Assembly (NCBI RefSeq): GCF_900089455.2
Contig: NZ_LT907988.1
Span: forward strand, 4,464,001 to 4,528,000
DNA: 64,000 bases
Direction of reading: 5' to 3'
Source: Orrella dioscoreae
Lineage (GTDB): Bacteria > Pseudomonadota > Gammaproteobacteria > Burkholderiales > Burkholderiaceae_B
Shown here: positions 1 to 9,426 of the stretch, piece after piece
Layout: every line of letters begins with the position of its first letter
Position numbering within the stretch: position 1 is the stretch's first letter
Program-made: the position numbers and the translations under genes
The notes under the pieces: generated by a model
The model's database searches: none
The model's input: only the letters and a program-made list of their open reading frames with translations
Told to the model about the DNA's origin: nothing

Positions 1-694
1 GCTCATAGATGACCTCGGGCTTGGCATTGGCCAGTTCGGGCGTGCCGGCGATGAACTCGGCGGCCTTGGCCTCGGCGCGCTCCTGCAGGATCTCGCTGTT
101 GACCCCTTCGCTGCCCGCGCCACGCGTCGGAATGTCGAAGGCGTGGAACAGCGACAGGGAGGCCTCGGGCGCCAGGGCGCGGCCAATGCGCACCGACTGG
201 CGCGAGCCTTCCGAGAAATCCGTGGCAGCCAGCACCGTGGCATAGGGACGGTGCGAACGCGACTTCACCACCAGCACCGGAATGTCGGACTGGCGCACGA
301 GCTTTTCCACGGTGGTGCCCAGCACGATGCGGCCCAGCGTCTCGTCGCGCGCGATGCCGCTCACGATGAGGCCCACGCCATGCGCCTGGGCCACTTTCTC
401 GATGACGTCCACGGGCTTGCCCGTTTCCACGACGACCTCGACCTGCACGTCCACATCCTGCAGGTCGCGCGTGAGGCGTTCCTGCGCCAGCTTCTGCTGG
501 TCTTTCACATTGCGCCGCCAGGTGGGCAGCGTCAGGCTGTCGACCAGTCCCGACTCCAGGACGTGCAGCACCACCAGCTTGGCCTGGTGCTGCCTGGCCA
601 GCAGCACGGCGCGGTCCAGCGCACGGTCGCAGCGGGCGCTCAGGTCGGTGGCGAAAAGAATGGCGCGCGGAGGAGTTTGTACAGAGGATCCCAT
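1..694 (-). CDS. Universal stress protein (UspA family), tandem domain, C-terminus outside window
   Basis: The reading frame starts at the ATG at 694 and runs off the left edge, so about 231 residues are visible. Residues 1-145 form a complete Usp domain: an N-terminal strand (RAILFATDLSARCDRAL) and a nucleotide-binding-type end (IARDETLGRIVLGTTVEKLV, then IPVLVVK). A second Usp domain starts near residue 150 (YATVLAATDFSEGSRQS). Tandem Usp proteins are about 280 residues, so roughly 50 are missing. Usp proteins are soluble stress proteins, many of which bind ATP. The family is clear; the specific role is not. An FNR-like promoter lies upstream (see 896-944), which suggests induction at low oxygen. 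The gene ends a minus-strand run below gcd but is separated from it by a terminator. Confidence 0.9.
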   Translation of the reverse strand, partial: MGSSVQTPPRAILFATDLSARCDRALDRAVLLARQHQAKLVVLHVLESGLVDSLTLPTWRRNVKDQQKLAQERLTRDLQDVDVQVEVVVETGKPVDVIEKVAQAHGVGLIVSGIARDETLGRIVLGTTVEKLVRQSDIPVLVVKSRSHRPYATVLAATDFSEGSRQSVRIGRALAPEASLSLFHAFDIPTRGAGSEGVNSEILQERAEAKAAEFIAGTPELANAKPEVIYE

Positions 695-895
695 GTGTAT
701 CTCCAGTCAGGTGTTCAACGTGGCCGCCTGGCCCGGCATTGCGGGGTGGCTGGCCGCTTCTTTTTCTGCTTCGTTGCCGCGAGGCTTGCCGCGCATGCAC
801 TGGCGCGGCACCTCCATGATGCACGTGGCGTCCCTGATTTCCCAAGACGTTTTGCATCCGGGGAAACCAGGTAAAACGCCGTTGCATGGTGCGGT

Positions 896-944
896 TGGGC
901 CCATTGTGGGGGACGCGGCAGGCCAGATCCTTGACCTGCATCAA
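896..944 (-). promoter_or_regulatory. Putative class II FNR/ANR-type promoter for the usp gene
   Basis: TTGACCTGCATCAA at 931-944 differs from the FNR/ANR consensus TTGAT-N4-ATCAA at one base. On the minus strand a -10-like CACAAT lies at 908-903. If transcription starts at 896, the box centre is at -41.5, the usual spacing for class II FNR activation. The leader to the usp ATG would be about 200 nt. Seen: motif and spacing. Inferred: function. Confidence 0.5.
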
Positions 945-990
945 GCATGCACCCCCCTCGTCCTGGACATTTCCCGGCCCGAAAACAAAA

Positions 991-1018
991 CGCCCCGGAA
1001 GGGCTTCCTTCCGGGGCG
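991..1018 (-). terminator. Rho-independent terminator of gcd
   Basis: A perfect 12-bp stem (991-1002 with 1007-1018) closes on a 4-nt loop. On the minus strand it is followed by TTTTGTTTTC. It begins 24 nt past the gcd stop. Confidence 0.9.
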
Positions 1019-1041
1019 CGTCTTGCATCAGGACGGAAAGA

Positions 1042-3471
1042 TCAGTCCGGCAAGGCGAAGGCCATGATGTAGTCGCCACGCGCCGGCGCGGTGCGGCCAC
1101 CGCCGGCGGTCACCACCACGTACTGCTTGCCCGTGTCGGGCGACACGAACACCAGCGGGGTCGACTGGCCGCCCACGGGCAGCGGCGACTTCCACACTTC
1201 CTCGCCCGTCTTCACGTCGAAGGCACGCAGGTAGTAGTCGGCCGTGCCGGTGTAGAACACCAGGCCCGAGGCCGTGGCCACCGGACCGCCCAGCGAGGGC
1301 ATGCCCAGGGGAATCGGCATGCCGGTGCGGATGCCTGCCGGTCCCAGTTCCTTGACCGTGCCCAGCGAACGCTGCCAGGCGATCTGCCGCGTCTTCAGGT
1401 CGATGGCGGTCAGCGCGCCGAAGGGCGGGTTGGTGCAAGGCACGCCCAGCGACGAGGTCACCATGGCGCGCACCAGGCCGTAAGGCGTGCCTTCCATCGG
1501 CACGACACCGCCTACGCCAGGGCCGGTCTTGCCGGACTTGGCCGTGAGTTCGTTCACGGATTCGCGCGGCAGGATCTTGCCCTTCATCATGATGCGCATG
1601 TCGTTCACGATCAGGGTGTCGTTCACCTTGTCGATCGAGACGCCGCCCCAGTTCATCGTGCCGAAGGGCGAGGGATGCGGGATGTACCAGTTCAGGCTGG
1701 GCGGCGTGAAGTCGCCCGTGTACTCCAGCTGGCGGAAGGCGATGCGGCATTGCAGCTGATCCAGCGGCGTGATGCCCCACATGCCCTGCTCCGTCAGGTC
1801 GCCCTGGCGGATCTGCGGCATGCCGACCGAATAGGGCTGCGTGGGCGACAGCTTCTCGCCGGGCAGACCTTCCGTGGGCACGGGCTTTTCCACGACTTCC
1901 GTCACGGGCTTGCCGTTGCGGCGGTCCACCACGAAGATCTCGCCACGCTTGGTGGTCTGGATGATCGCGGGCACGCGGCCGCCCTTGCCGTCCGGGAAGT
2001 CGTACATGACCGGCTTGGACGGCAGGTCGTAGTCCCACACGTCGTGGTGCGCGGTCTGGAACACCCAGCGCTCGGCGCCGGTGCGCGCGTCCAGCGCCAC
2101 GATGGACGAGCTCACGCGGTCGGTCTCGGGCGTGCGATGGCCGCCATACATATCGGGCGTGCCGTTGCCGGTGGGCAGGTAGACCTGGCCCAGCTCGGCG
2201 TCATAGGTCGGCACGGCCCAGGTGTTGGGCGTGCCGCGCGTGTAGTGCTCGCCCGGCGCAGGCGCGGTATGCACGCCGGGACGGCCCACGTCCCACGCCC
2301 ATGCCAGCTTGCCGGTCACGGCGTCGAACGCGCGCACGACGCCCGAAGGCTCGTCCACGGACTGGTTGTCCATGACCCAGCCGCCCACGATCAGGCGGTC
2401 GCCCGCCAGCACCGGGCCCGAGGTCGGGTTGTAGAAACCGGGAATCACCTGGCCCATGCCGTCGGCCAGGAACACCTGGCCGTTCTCGCCAAAGCCTTCG
2501 GCGAAATTGCCGGTGGCGGCGTCCAGCGCGATCAGGCGCATGTCGGCGGTGGTCACGTACAGGCGCGGCGACACCGGCGCGGCGGGGGCGCTTTCAGCGC
2601 CTTCGGCGGCGGGGGCGGCGGCGGGCGCCTTGGCCGGATCGAAGTACGCCAGCGAGCGGCAACGCTGCCACGACGGGCTGTAGCCCGCGTTCACCTTCGG
2701 GTCGAACTTCCAGATCTGCTCGCCGGTGTCGGCCTTCAGCGCGAACACCTGGTTGGTCGGTGTGCACGCATAGACCACGTTGCCGATCTGCAGCGGCGTG
2801 TTCTGGTTCTCGGCGCCGCCATAGGCGAAATCACCGGTGCGGAAGGTCCAGGCCACCTGCAGCTTGGAGACGTTCTCGGGGGTGATCTGGTCGAAGGGGG
2901 CGAACTGCGTGCCGTCGGGCGTGCGGCCGTAGCCGGTCCAGTCGGCGCGGTCCTCCGAGGCCTTGTAGGCATTCGGCGTCGTGTCGGCGGCAGCCTGCTC
3001 CCCCTTGCCCGGCTTCACCATCCAGATCGGCTGGAAGGCATAGGCGAAGGCGCCCAACAGACCCACCAGCAACACGCCGGCCAGTGCGCGCGCGCCCAGG
3101 CGAATGCCGTCGGTACTCGACGCGCCACGCAGGCCGGGCAACGCCAGCGCCACCAGCATGGCCAACAGGGCCAGCAGGCCCAGGCGCGCCGCCAGCGGCC
3201 AGAAATTCAGGCCCGCTTCCCACACCGCCCAGGGGATGGTGACCAGGAACACGAATCCATAGACCCACGCGCCACGCGCATCCGCGCGCAACAGCAGCAG
3301 GCCGCTGATGAGCATCAACACGCCCACGGGCAGGTAATACAGCGAACCGCCAAGCTGCAGCAGTTGCCAGCCGCCATGGGCCAGGTAGGCGCCTGTCAGG
3401 GCGACGAGTATCCCGACGATCGCGGCATAGATGCGCGCGAAGCGTGACGGGCTTGCGGGGGGGTTTGCCAT
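1042..3471 (-). CDS. gcd: Membrane-bound PQQ-dependent glucose dehydrogenase
   Basis: The 809-aa product oxidises glucose (and other aldoses) to the lactone in the periplasm, passing electrons through PQQ to ubiquinone. The N-terminal ~145 residues carry about five hydrophobic segments, as in the membrane-anchored Gcd family. The rest is a PQQ beta-propeller with repeats such as VVYACTPTNQVFALKADTGE and the conserved HHDVWDYDLPSKP. Length matches the ~800-aa family. I chose the ATG at 3471 because GGAGAAG lies about 6 nt upstream; the frame extends further but without a ribosome site. No pqq biosynthesis genes are in the window, so the cofactor must come from elsewhere. The gene is monocistronic with its own terminator. 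Confidence 0.93.
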   Translation of the reverse strand: MANPPASPSRFARIYAAIVGILVALTGAYLAHGGWQLLQLGGSLYYLPVGVLMLISGLLLLRADARGAWVYGFVFLVTIPWAVWEAGLNFWPLAARLGLLALLAMLVALALPGLRGASSTDGIRLGARALAGVLLVGLLGAFAYAFQPIWMVKPGKGEQAAADTTPNAYKASEDRADWTGYGRTPDGTQFAPFDQITPENVSKLQVAWTFRTGDFAYGGAENQNTPLQIGNVVYACTPTNQVFALKADTGEQIWKFDPKVNAGYSPSWQRCRSLAYFDPAKAPAAAPAAEGAESAPAAPVSPRLYVTTADMRLIALDAATGNFAEGFGENGQVFLADGMGQVIPGFYNPTSGPVLAGDRLIVGGWVMDNQSVDEPSGVVRAFDAVTGKLAWAWDVGRPGVHTAPAPGEHYTRGTPNTWAVPTYDAELGQVYLPTGNGTPDMYGGHRTPETDRVSSSIVALDARTGAERWVFQTAHHDVWDYDLPSKPVMYDFPDGKGGRVPAIIQTTKRGEIFVVDRRNGKPVTEVVEKPVPTEGLPGEKLSPTQPYSVGMPQIRQGDLTEQGMWGITPLDQLQCRIAFRQLEYTGDFTPPSLNWYIPHPSPFGTMNWGGVSIDKVNDTLIVNDMRIMMKGKILPRESVNELTAKSGKTGPGVGGVVPMEGTPYGLVRAMVTSSLGVPCTNPPFGALTAIDLKTRQIAWQRSLGTVKELGPAGIRTGMPIPLGMPSLGGPVATASGLVFYTGTADYYLRAFDVKTGEEVWKSPLPVGGQSTPLVFVSPDTGKQYVVVTAGGGRTAPARGDYIMAFALPD

Positions 3472-3647
3472 TGCGGCTTCTCCAACTGTTGAACGACTCG
3501 GGGCGTCGCCGGGACAGCGGAGATGCCAGGCGATGAGCCTGGGCCACGCCAGGACGGCGTGGCGGCGCGGGCAGCGGGCTCGCGCGAAAGACCTGCGGTG
3601 TCTCCGGGACATGCCCTCGGCCCGGATTGTAGGCATATCCACAACAA

Positions 3648-3670
3648 AAATAAGGGTTTACCCCTTATTT
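3648..3670 (-). terminator. Probable terminator after metW (9-bp AT-rich stem)
   Basis: AAATAAGGG (3648-3656) pairs with CCCTTATTT (3662-3670) across a 5-nt loop, and on the minus strand TTTTTG-like bases follow. It sits between the metW stop (3729) and the gcd start. It could instead be an operator of gcd. Confidence 0.55.
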
Positions 3671-3728
3671 GATTGAGGTTTTAAGCTTTTTGAAACCTTG
3701 CCCCGGCCATCACGGCCCAGCAGCGCCC

Positions 3729-4343
3729 TCAGGGGCAGGCGAAGCGATAGACCGCCAGGGTGCTGCGCCAGCCGGGCAGGAAGCGGACCTCGCGGTCGCC
3801 ATTGAACGTGGCGCGCCCGGTCAGGCGCAGATCCAGCTGGCCCGCCAGGTCTTCGAAGTCACGCAGCGTGCACAGGTGGATGTTGGGCGTGTTGTGCCAC
3901 TGGTAGGGCATCTGTCCCGTCACCGGCATGCGCCCGCGCAGGATCGACCAGCCGTGCGGCCAATAGCCGAAGTTCGGGAAGGACACCACGCCGAAGCGCG
4001 CCACGCGCGCCATCTCGCGCAGGATGTGTTCGGTGCGGTGCATGGACTGCAGCGTCTGCGACAGCACCACCGTATCGAAGGCGCGGTCGTCGAACAGGGC
4101 CAGGCCCTCCTCCAGGTTCTGCTGGATGACCTCGACGCCGCGCTGCACGCAGCGGATCACGCAGGGATCGGCGATCTCGATGCCCGCGCCGCGCACCTGA
4201 CGCGCGTCGCGCAGGTACGCCAGCAGTGTGCCATCGCCGCAACCCAGGTCCAGCACGCGGCTGCCCGGTTCGATCCAGTCGGCGATGCGCGCCAGGTCGG
4301 GGCGCAGGGCGGGCAGCAGGGCGCTGTGCGGCGCGGCATTCAT
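3729..4343 (-). CDS. metW: Methionine biosynthesis protein MetW
   Basis: This 204-aa protein is a small SAM-methyltransferase-fold protein, with motif [13 protein letters not shown] near residues 30-41 and downstream methyltransferase motifs ([11 protein letters not shown]). MetW accompanies MetX in many proteobacteria and is needed for, or stimulates, homoserine acylation; its own methyl-transfer activity is uncertain. The start overlaps the metX stop by 4 nt (ATGA), showing translational coupling. Length and order match Alcaligenaceae/Burkholderiales metXW pairs. Confidence 0.92.
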   Translation of the reverse strand: MNAAPHSALLPALRPDLARIADWIEPGSRVLDLGCGDGTLLAYLRDARQVRGAGIEIADPCVIRCVQRGVEVIQQNLEEGLALFDDRAFDTVVLSQTLQSMHRTEHILREMARVARFGVVSFPNFGYWPHGWSILRGRMPVTGQMPYQWHNTPNIHLCTLRDFEDLAGQLDLRLTGRATFNGDREVRFLPGWRSTLAVYRFACP

Positions 4344-5671
4344 GCGGAAACCTCCGCCGCGGCGGGCGCGGGCGTGGATGCGGTCGTCGCCCGCGCTGCC
4401 ACCGCGGCGGCAGCCGCGTCGCGCTCGGGCAGCCCCTGCGCACGGGCGATGCGGTCGAAATAGCCGGACACCACCGCGTGATAACGGCTGTCTTCCAGCA
4501 GGAAGGCGTCATGGCCGTGCGGCGCGTCGATCTCGGCATAGGTCGTGGACGTGCCGTTCTTCAGCAGCGCGCGCACCAGCTCGCGCGAACGCTCGGGCGG
4601 GAAGCGCCAGTCGGTCGAGAACGACACCAGCAGGAAATCGGCCGTGGCCGAGGCCAGCGCGGCGGACAGATCGCCGCCATGCGTGCGGGCCGGGTCGAAA
4701 TAATCCAGCGCGCGCGTGATCAGCAGATAGGTGTTCGCGTCGAAATAGCGCGAGAACTTCTCGCCCTGGTAGCGCAGGTAGGACTCGACCTCGAACTCCA
4801 CGTCGTAGCCATAGCGGTATGCCCCGCTTTCGGCGGGCTCGCGCTGCGCGCGGCCGAACTTCTCGGCCATGTCGTCATCCGACAGGTACGTGATGTGGCC
4901 GATCATGCGCGCCACCGACAGGCCGCGGCGCGGCACCGTGTTGTGCGCGTAGTAATCGCCGCCGTGGAAGTCGGGATCGGTGATGATGGCGCGGCGTGCC
5001 ACCTCGTTGAAACCGATGTTCTGCGCCGACAGGCGCGCCGTGCTGGCGATCACCACGCAGTGCGCCACCCGCTCGGGCAGCGTCACCGCCCAGCCCAGCG
5101 CCTGCATGCCGCCCAGCGAACCGCCCATCACCGCCGCGAAGCGCGCGATGCCGAAGTGGTCGGCCACGCGGGCCTGCGCGCGCACCCAGTCCTCCACCGT
5201 CAGCACCGGGAAGGCGGCGCCCCAGGGCTTGGCCGTGGCCGGATTGATGCTGGCCGGCCCCGTCGAGCCGAAGCACGAGCCCAGGTTGTTCACGCCGATG
5301 ACGAAATAGCGATTGGTGTCCACGGGCTTGCCCGGGCCCACCATGTTGTCCCACCAGCCAATGTCCTTCGGGTCGGACGCCGAGATGCCCGCGACGTGGT
5401 GCGAGGCGTTCAGCGCATGGCAGATCAGCACCGCATTGCTGCGCTCGGCGTTCAGCGTGCCATAGGTTTCCACCGCCAGTTCGTAGGCCGCCAGCGTCTG
5501 GCCGCTGGACAGTTGCAGCGGCTCGTCGAAGGCGATGAACTGGGGCGAGACCCGGCCGACCGAACCGGGAGCCGGCGGCGCATCAGCGGAAACGGGGGAG
5601 TGGACAGCGGGCGCGCCAGAGGTGGCGCAAGCGGGTTCCCCGGCGGGAACGGAAACGGATACAGGAGTCAC
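4340..5671 (-). CDS. metX: Homoserine O-acyltransferase MetX
   Basis: The 443-aa alpha/beta-hydrolase-fold enzyme acylates homoserine in the first committed step of methionine synthesis. The nucleophile motif [10 protein letters not shown] and the catalytic Asp ([12 protein letters not shown]) and His ([10 protein letters not shown]) regions are present. The start is a GTG at 5671 preceded by AGAGG, giving an N-terminal tail of about 45 Ala/Pro-rich residues before the family core ([13 protein letters not shown]); a C-terminal Ala-rich tail is also present. MetX enzymes that occur with MetW can use succinyl-CoA rather than acetyl-CoA, and the sequence alone does not settle this. It lies 78 nt downstream of the LysR gene and overlaps metW. 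Confidence 0.93.
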   Translation of the reverse strand: MTPVSVSVPAGEPACATSGAPAVHSPVSADAPPAPGSVGRVSPQFIAFDEPLQLSSGQTLAAYELAVETYGTLNAERSNAVLICHALNASHHVAGISASDPKDIGWWDNMVGPGKPVDTNRYFVIGVNNLGSCFGSTGPASINPATAKPWGAAFPVLTVEDWVRAQARVADHFGIARFAAVMGGSLGGMQALGWAVTLPERVAHCVVIASTARLSAQNIGFNEVARRAIITDPDFHGGDYYAHNTVPRRGLSVARMIGHITYLSDDDMAEKFGRAQREPAESGAYRYGYDVEFEVESYLRYQGEKFSRYFDANTYLLITRALDYFDPARTHGGDLSAALASATADFLLVSFSTDWRFPPERSRELVRALLKNGTSTTYAEIDAPHGHDAFLLEDSRYHAVVSGYFDRIARAQGLPERDAAAAAVAARATTASTPAPAAAEVSA

Positions 5672-5749
5672 GACGGACCTCTTTAGCGGGATTTATCAGG
5701 CGCCCGCAAGCAGATCAAGCAAATCGGCGCCAAAAACGTGGAAGAGATT

Positions 5750-6676
5750 CTAGCACTCGCCGCGAAAAGCTTCCCGCGCCGTGCCAGACAGCCAGGCCGA
5801 GAACGCCGCAATGGCAGGGGCATGCTGGTGCTGGCGCGGGCACACGAACATGTAGCCGCCCGCAATCGCAAACGGCTCGGGATCCAGCAGGCGCAAACTG
5901 CCGCGCGCCACCGCATCGGCCACCACGTAATCCGGCAACAACGCCACGCCCAGGCCAGCGGTGGCTGCCTCCAGGCCCATGCTCAGCAAGGCATAGCGCG
6001 GACCTGCGCGCGCCGTCAGCCGCCCCTTGCCGCGCGCAGCCACATAGGTCTCCCACGCGTCCGGCGTCGAGGCCTGGTGCAGCAGCGGCTGCTCGCGCAG
6101 CAACCCGGCCGGCGACGCGCGCGGCCCGCCCAGGCCCGGGTGGCAGACCGGATGCACCTTCAGCGGCAGGATGGGCTGGTACCACAGCCCCGGGTCGCGC
6201 TGGCCGGGCACGTACATGATGGCCGCGTCCAGCGTCGGCGACGGCAGCGGCACCGGCCCGATCTTGGTCGAGAGGTTCACCACGATCTGCGGATGCTGGC
6301 GCGCGAAACCCGACAGGCGCGGCAACAGCCACATCGCGCCGAACGTGGCGGGAACCGACAGCGTCAGGTGGCCCCGCGGCTCGCCCGCCTCGCGCGTGGC
6401 CTGCGCCTGCAGCGTGGCCTCCTCCAGTTCGGCCAGCGCCGGCCGGATGCGATGCAGATAGCGTTCGCCCGCGTGCGTCGGCACCAACCTGCCTTCGAGT
6501 CGCACCAGCAGCGGCACGCCCAGGAAGGCCTGCAACTCGGCCACCTGCTTGCTGACGGCGCTCTGGGTCAGCGACAGCGCACGGGCGGCGGCCGTCATCG
6601 TTCCGGCACGCGCCACCGCATCGAAAGCCGACAGGTGGGTCACCGAGGGAATGGACTTGCCGTTGGGTCGCTTCAT
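5750..6676 (-). CDS. LysR-family transcriptional regulator (GcvA-like)
   Basis: A 308-aa LysR-type regulator. The winged helix-turn-helix covers residues ~8-65 (HLSAFDAVARAGTMTAAARA, then SLTQSAVSKQVAELQAFLG), and a periplasmic-binding-like effector domain follows. The ATG at 6676 places the helix-turn-helix at the usual position; a longer frame adds about 35 residues without family support. It is divergent from the Bug receptor gene (158-bp gap), the classical arrangement for a LysR protein controlling the neighbouring catabolic cluster. The effector is unknown but is plausibly a substrate of the deacylase/arginase genes. Confidence 0.9.
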   Translation of the reverse strand: MKRPNGKSIPSVTHLSAFDAVARAGTMTAAARALSLTQSAVSKQVAELQAFLGVPLLVRLEGRLVPTHAGERYLHRIRPALAELEEATLQAQATREAGEPRGHLTLSVPATFGAMWLLPRLSGFARQHPQIVVNLSTKIGPVPLPSPTLDAAIMYVPGQRDPGLWYQPILPLKVHPVCHPGLGGPRASPAGLLREQPLLHQASTPDAWETYVAARGKGRLTARAGPRYALLSMGLEAATAGLGVALLPDYVVADAVARGSLRLLDPEPFAIAGGYMFVCPRQHQHAPAIAAFSAWLSGTAREAFRGEC

Positions 6677-6834
6677 GGCCACGGACAGGAAACGCGAAGA
6701 AGGCCATCTTATGACGAAATGGAATGCTTTCTGGTCGAAAATATCGCTCCCCGCCCCCGCAAGCAGCGCCGCATAATGCATCGAAGAGGCCCGTCACGTT
6801 CGATGACGCGCCCAGCAAAAACAAGGGGAATCCG

Positions 6835-7827
6835 ATGACCATGCCACGCCGTGCGCTACTGGGCGTCTTGCTCTGCTCAACCCTGGCACTGGGCACCGCT
6901 GCCAGTCCATCGCTACATGCACAGGCCACCTGGCCCGACAAGCCCGTACGCCTCATCGTGCCGTCGGCCGCGGGAGGCTCGCCCGACATCCTCTGCCGCT
7001 ACCTGGCCTCCGAACTCGCGAAGCGCCTGGGCCAGCCCGTGGTGGTGGAAAACCGGCCGGGCGCCGGCGGCAACATCGGCATCCAGGCCGTGGCGCGCAG
7101 CGAGCCCGACGGCTATACCCTGGGCTATGGCAACATCGCCACGCTGGCCATCAACCGCAGCCTGTTCAGCTCGCTGCCCTACGACCCCGAACGCGACCTT
7201 GCGCCCGTCATCGCCGCCGTCACCACCGCCAACCTGCTGGTGGTCAATGCCGCCCTGCCGGTCAAGAGCGTGGCGGACCTGGTGGCCTATGCACGCGAGC
7301 GGCCGGGCCAGGTCACCATGGCCTCGGCCGGCAACGGCACCACCAGCCACCTGGGCGGCGAGCTGTTCAAGGACATCGAGAAGCTGGAAGTGCTGCACGT
7401 GCCTTATCGAGGCAGCCCGCAAGCCATCCAGGACCTCATGGGCGGCAATGTGCAGTTCATGTTCGACAACCTGCCGTCCATCCTGCCTTCGGTCACGGGC
7501 GGCAAGGTGCGCGCGCTGGCGGTCACGTCCACGACACGCAGCGCCCTGGTGCCCGACGTGCCCACCATGCAGGAAGCCGGCGTGAAGGACTACGACATGC
7601 AGGCCTGGGGCGGCTTCGTGCTGCCTGCGGGCACGCCCGGCCCCATCATCCAGCGCCTGAACACCACCTTCAACGAGATGCTGGCCGACCCCGCCGTGAA
7701 GGCCAAGCTGGCGGACCTGGCCTTCGACACGCTGGGCGGCACGCCCGACGACCTGCGCGCGCTGATGGACCGCGAAACCCGCAAATGGGGCGAAGTCGTG
7801 CGCGCCAGCGGCGCGCGGGTGGATTGA
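6835..7827 (+). CDS. Bug-family (TctC-like) periplasmic solute-binding protein
   Basis: A 330-aa exported receptor. The signal peptide covers residues 1-~30 (RRALLGVLLCSTLALG, cleavage near LHAQA). The mature part has the Bug signature WPDKPVRLIVPSAAGGSPDI and the VENRPGAGGNIG loop. These receptors are greatly expanded in Bordetella and relatives and bind carboxylates, amino acids or amides; many lack cognate TctAB membrane genes, as here. The ATG at 6835 has AAGGGGAA upstream. It heads a likely operon with the D-aminoacylase (31-nt gap) and arginase, so the ligand may be an N-acyl amino acid. The ligand is inference. Confidence 0.92.
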   Translation: MTMPRRALLGVLLCSTLALGTAASPSLHAQATWPDKPVRLIVPSAAGGSPDILCRYLASELAKRLGQPVVVENRPGAGGNIGIQAVARSEPDGYTLGYGNIATLAINRSLFSSLPYDPERDLAPVIAAVTTANLLVVNAALPVKSVADLVAYARERPGQVTMASAGNGTTSHLGGELFKDIEKLEVLHVPYRGSPQAIQDLMGGNVQFMFDNLPSILPSVTGGKVRALAVTSTTRSALVPDVPTMQEAGVKDYDMQAWGGFVLPAGTPGPIIQRLNTTFNEMLADPAVKAKLADLAFDTLGGTPDDLRALMDRETRKWGEVVRASGARVD

Positions 7828-7858
7828 CCGCTTGCCGCGCTTTCCGGAAACACGCCTC

Positions 7859-9298
7859 ATGCCTCACCCTGACTACGACCTCGTCATCCACGGCGGCACG
7901 CTCATCGATGGCACCGGCGCGCCCCGCCGGCGCGCCGACCTTGCCGTGCAAGACGGCCGCATTGCCGCGCTGGGCGAACTGGGCGACGCACACGCGCGGC
8001 GGCACCTGGACGCCGACGGGCTGGTCGTGGCGCCCGGCTTCATCGACAGCCACGCCCACGACGACCATGCCCTGGTGGAAACACCGGACATGCCCTTCAA
8101 GATCCTGCAGGGCGTCACCACGGTCGTGAACGGCAACTGCGGCCTGAGCCTTGCGCCGCTGGTCACGGGCGACAGGCCTCCCGCACCGCTGGACCTGTTG
8201 GGCGACGCCTACCGCTACCCGGACTTCGCCGCCTATCGCGCCGCGCTGGACGCCGCCGACCCCGCCGTGCACAGCGTCTCGATGGTCGGCCATGCCACGC
8301 TGCGCGTGCGCCACATGGGCGACCTTGCGCGCGAAGCCAATGACAACGAAATCGCGGCCATGCGCGCCGACCTGGACCTGGCGCTGCGCCAAGGCGCCAT
8401 CGGCCTGTCCAGCGGCACGTTCTATCCGCCCGCCGCCGCCGCCACCGAAGCCGAACTCATCGCCATCGGCCAACCCTTGCTCACGCACGGGGGCGTCTAT
8501 GCCACCCATCTGCGCGACGAGGGCGACCACATCGTGCCCGCCATCGAAGAGGCCCTGCGCGTGGGCGCCGCCCTGCGCGCGCCCATCGTGTTCTCGCACC
8601 ACAAGCTCGTGGGCCAGGCCAACCACGGGCGCTCGGCAGAGACCCTGGCGCGGCTGGCGCAGGCCTCGGCCAGCCAGCCGCTGTGTGTCGACTGCTATCC
8701 CTATGCGGCATCCAGCACCATGCTGCGGCCCGAACGCGTGGCCCTGTGCGAGCGCATCCTCGTCACCTGGTCGACGCCGCACCCTGAGGCCAGCGGCCGC
8801 GACCTGCGCGACATCGCCCGCGATTGGCAGTGCGCGCCGCGCGAAGCCGCGCAGCGCCTGCTGCCAGCCGGGGCCGTCTACTTCATCATGGATGAGCAGG
8901 ACGTGCGGCGCATCCTGGCCTGGCCCGACACGCTGGTGGGCTCGGACGGCCTGCCGCGCGATGCGCGTCCGCACCCGCGCCTGTGGGGCACCTTCCCGCG
9001 CGTGCTCGGGCACTATGCCCGCGACCAGCAGTTGTTCAGCCTGGAAACCGCCGTGCAGAAGATGACCGGCCTGACCGCCGCCCGCTTCGGCCTGGCCGAT
9101 CGCGGCACGCTGGCCGTCGGGCAGGCGGCGGACATCGCCGTGTTCGATGCCGCCCGGATCGCAGGCCCCGCGTCCTTCGACACGCCCGAGGCGCGGCCCG
9201 TCGGCGTCGAACACGTCTTCCTGGCAGGCGTGGCCACCGTGCGCCATGGACAGCCCACCGGCGCGCGCGGCGGACGCTATCTGACGCCCCGGCGTTAG
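7859..9298 (+). CDS. N-acyl-D-amino-acid deacylase (D-aminoacylase)
   Basis: A 479-aa amidohydrolase-superfamily enzyme that hydrolyses N-acyl-D-amino acids to a D-amino acid and a carboxylate. It has the metal-binding SHAHDDHALVE motif at about residue 65, the family-typical GVTTVVNGNCGLS, and later metal or substrate segments (ATHLRDEGD, VFSHHK). Length fits the ~480-aa family. The ATG at 7859 is preferred (GGAA about 9 nt upstream); a TTG at 7832 would add 9 residues. No signal peptide, so it is cytoplasmic. The position between a Bug receptor and an arginase suggests a scavenging pathway. Confidence 0.9.
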   Translation: MPHPDYDLVIHGGTLIDGTGAPRRRADLAVQDGRIAALGELGDAHARRHLDADGLVVAPGFIDSHAHDDHALVETPDMPFKILQGVTTVVNGNCGLSLAPLVTGDRPPAPLDLLGDAYRYPDFAAYRAALDAADPAVHSVSMVGHATLRVRHMGDLAREANDNEIAAMRADLDLALRQGAIGLSSGTFYPPAAAATEAELIAIGQPLLTHGGVYATHLRDEGDHIVPAIEEALRVGAALRAPIVFSHHKLVGQANHGRSAETLARLAQASASQPLCVDCYPYAASSTMLRPERVALCERILVTWSTPHPEASGRDLRDIARDWQCAPREAAQRLLPAGAVYFIMDEQDVRRILAWPDTLVGSDGLPRDARPHPRLWGTFPRVLGHYARDQQLFSLETAVQKMTGLTAARFGLADRGTLAVGQAADIAVFDAARIAGPASFDTPEARPVGVEHVFLAGVATVRHGQPTGARGGRYLTPRR

Positions 9299-9426
9299 CC
9301 GCGGCCCATCCGTGCCGCACCTGACATCCCCTCACAACTGCCACGCCTTGCTTCCCCCGGCAGGCTCTATCATCGCTGGCAAGCGCGCGGGTGCCCGCCC
9401 GCGCCACGCAGCGTGAAGGAGCCAGC

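Larger units (their letters stand above)
695..1041. other. Intergenic region between usp and gcd (347 bp)
   Basis: No coding sequence is supported here. It holds the gcd terminator (991-1018), the putative FNR-type promoter (896-944) and the presumed long usp leader. Open frames across it are antisense or out-of-frame GC-rich artefacts. Confidence 0.7.

Noticed and set aside
886-3447. Very long plus-strand open frame (over 850 codons) opposite gcd
   Set aside because: It is the antisense of a well-supported gcd, His/Arg/Gly-rich with no domain; high GC makes stops rare on the opposite strand.
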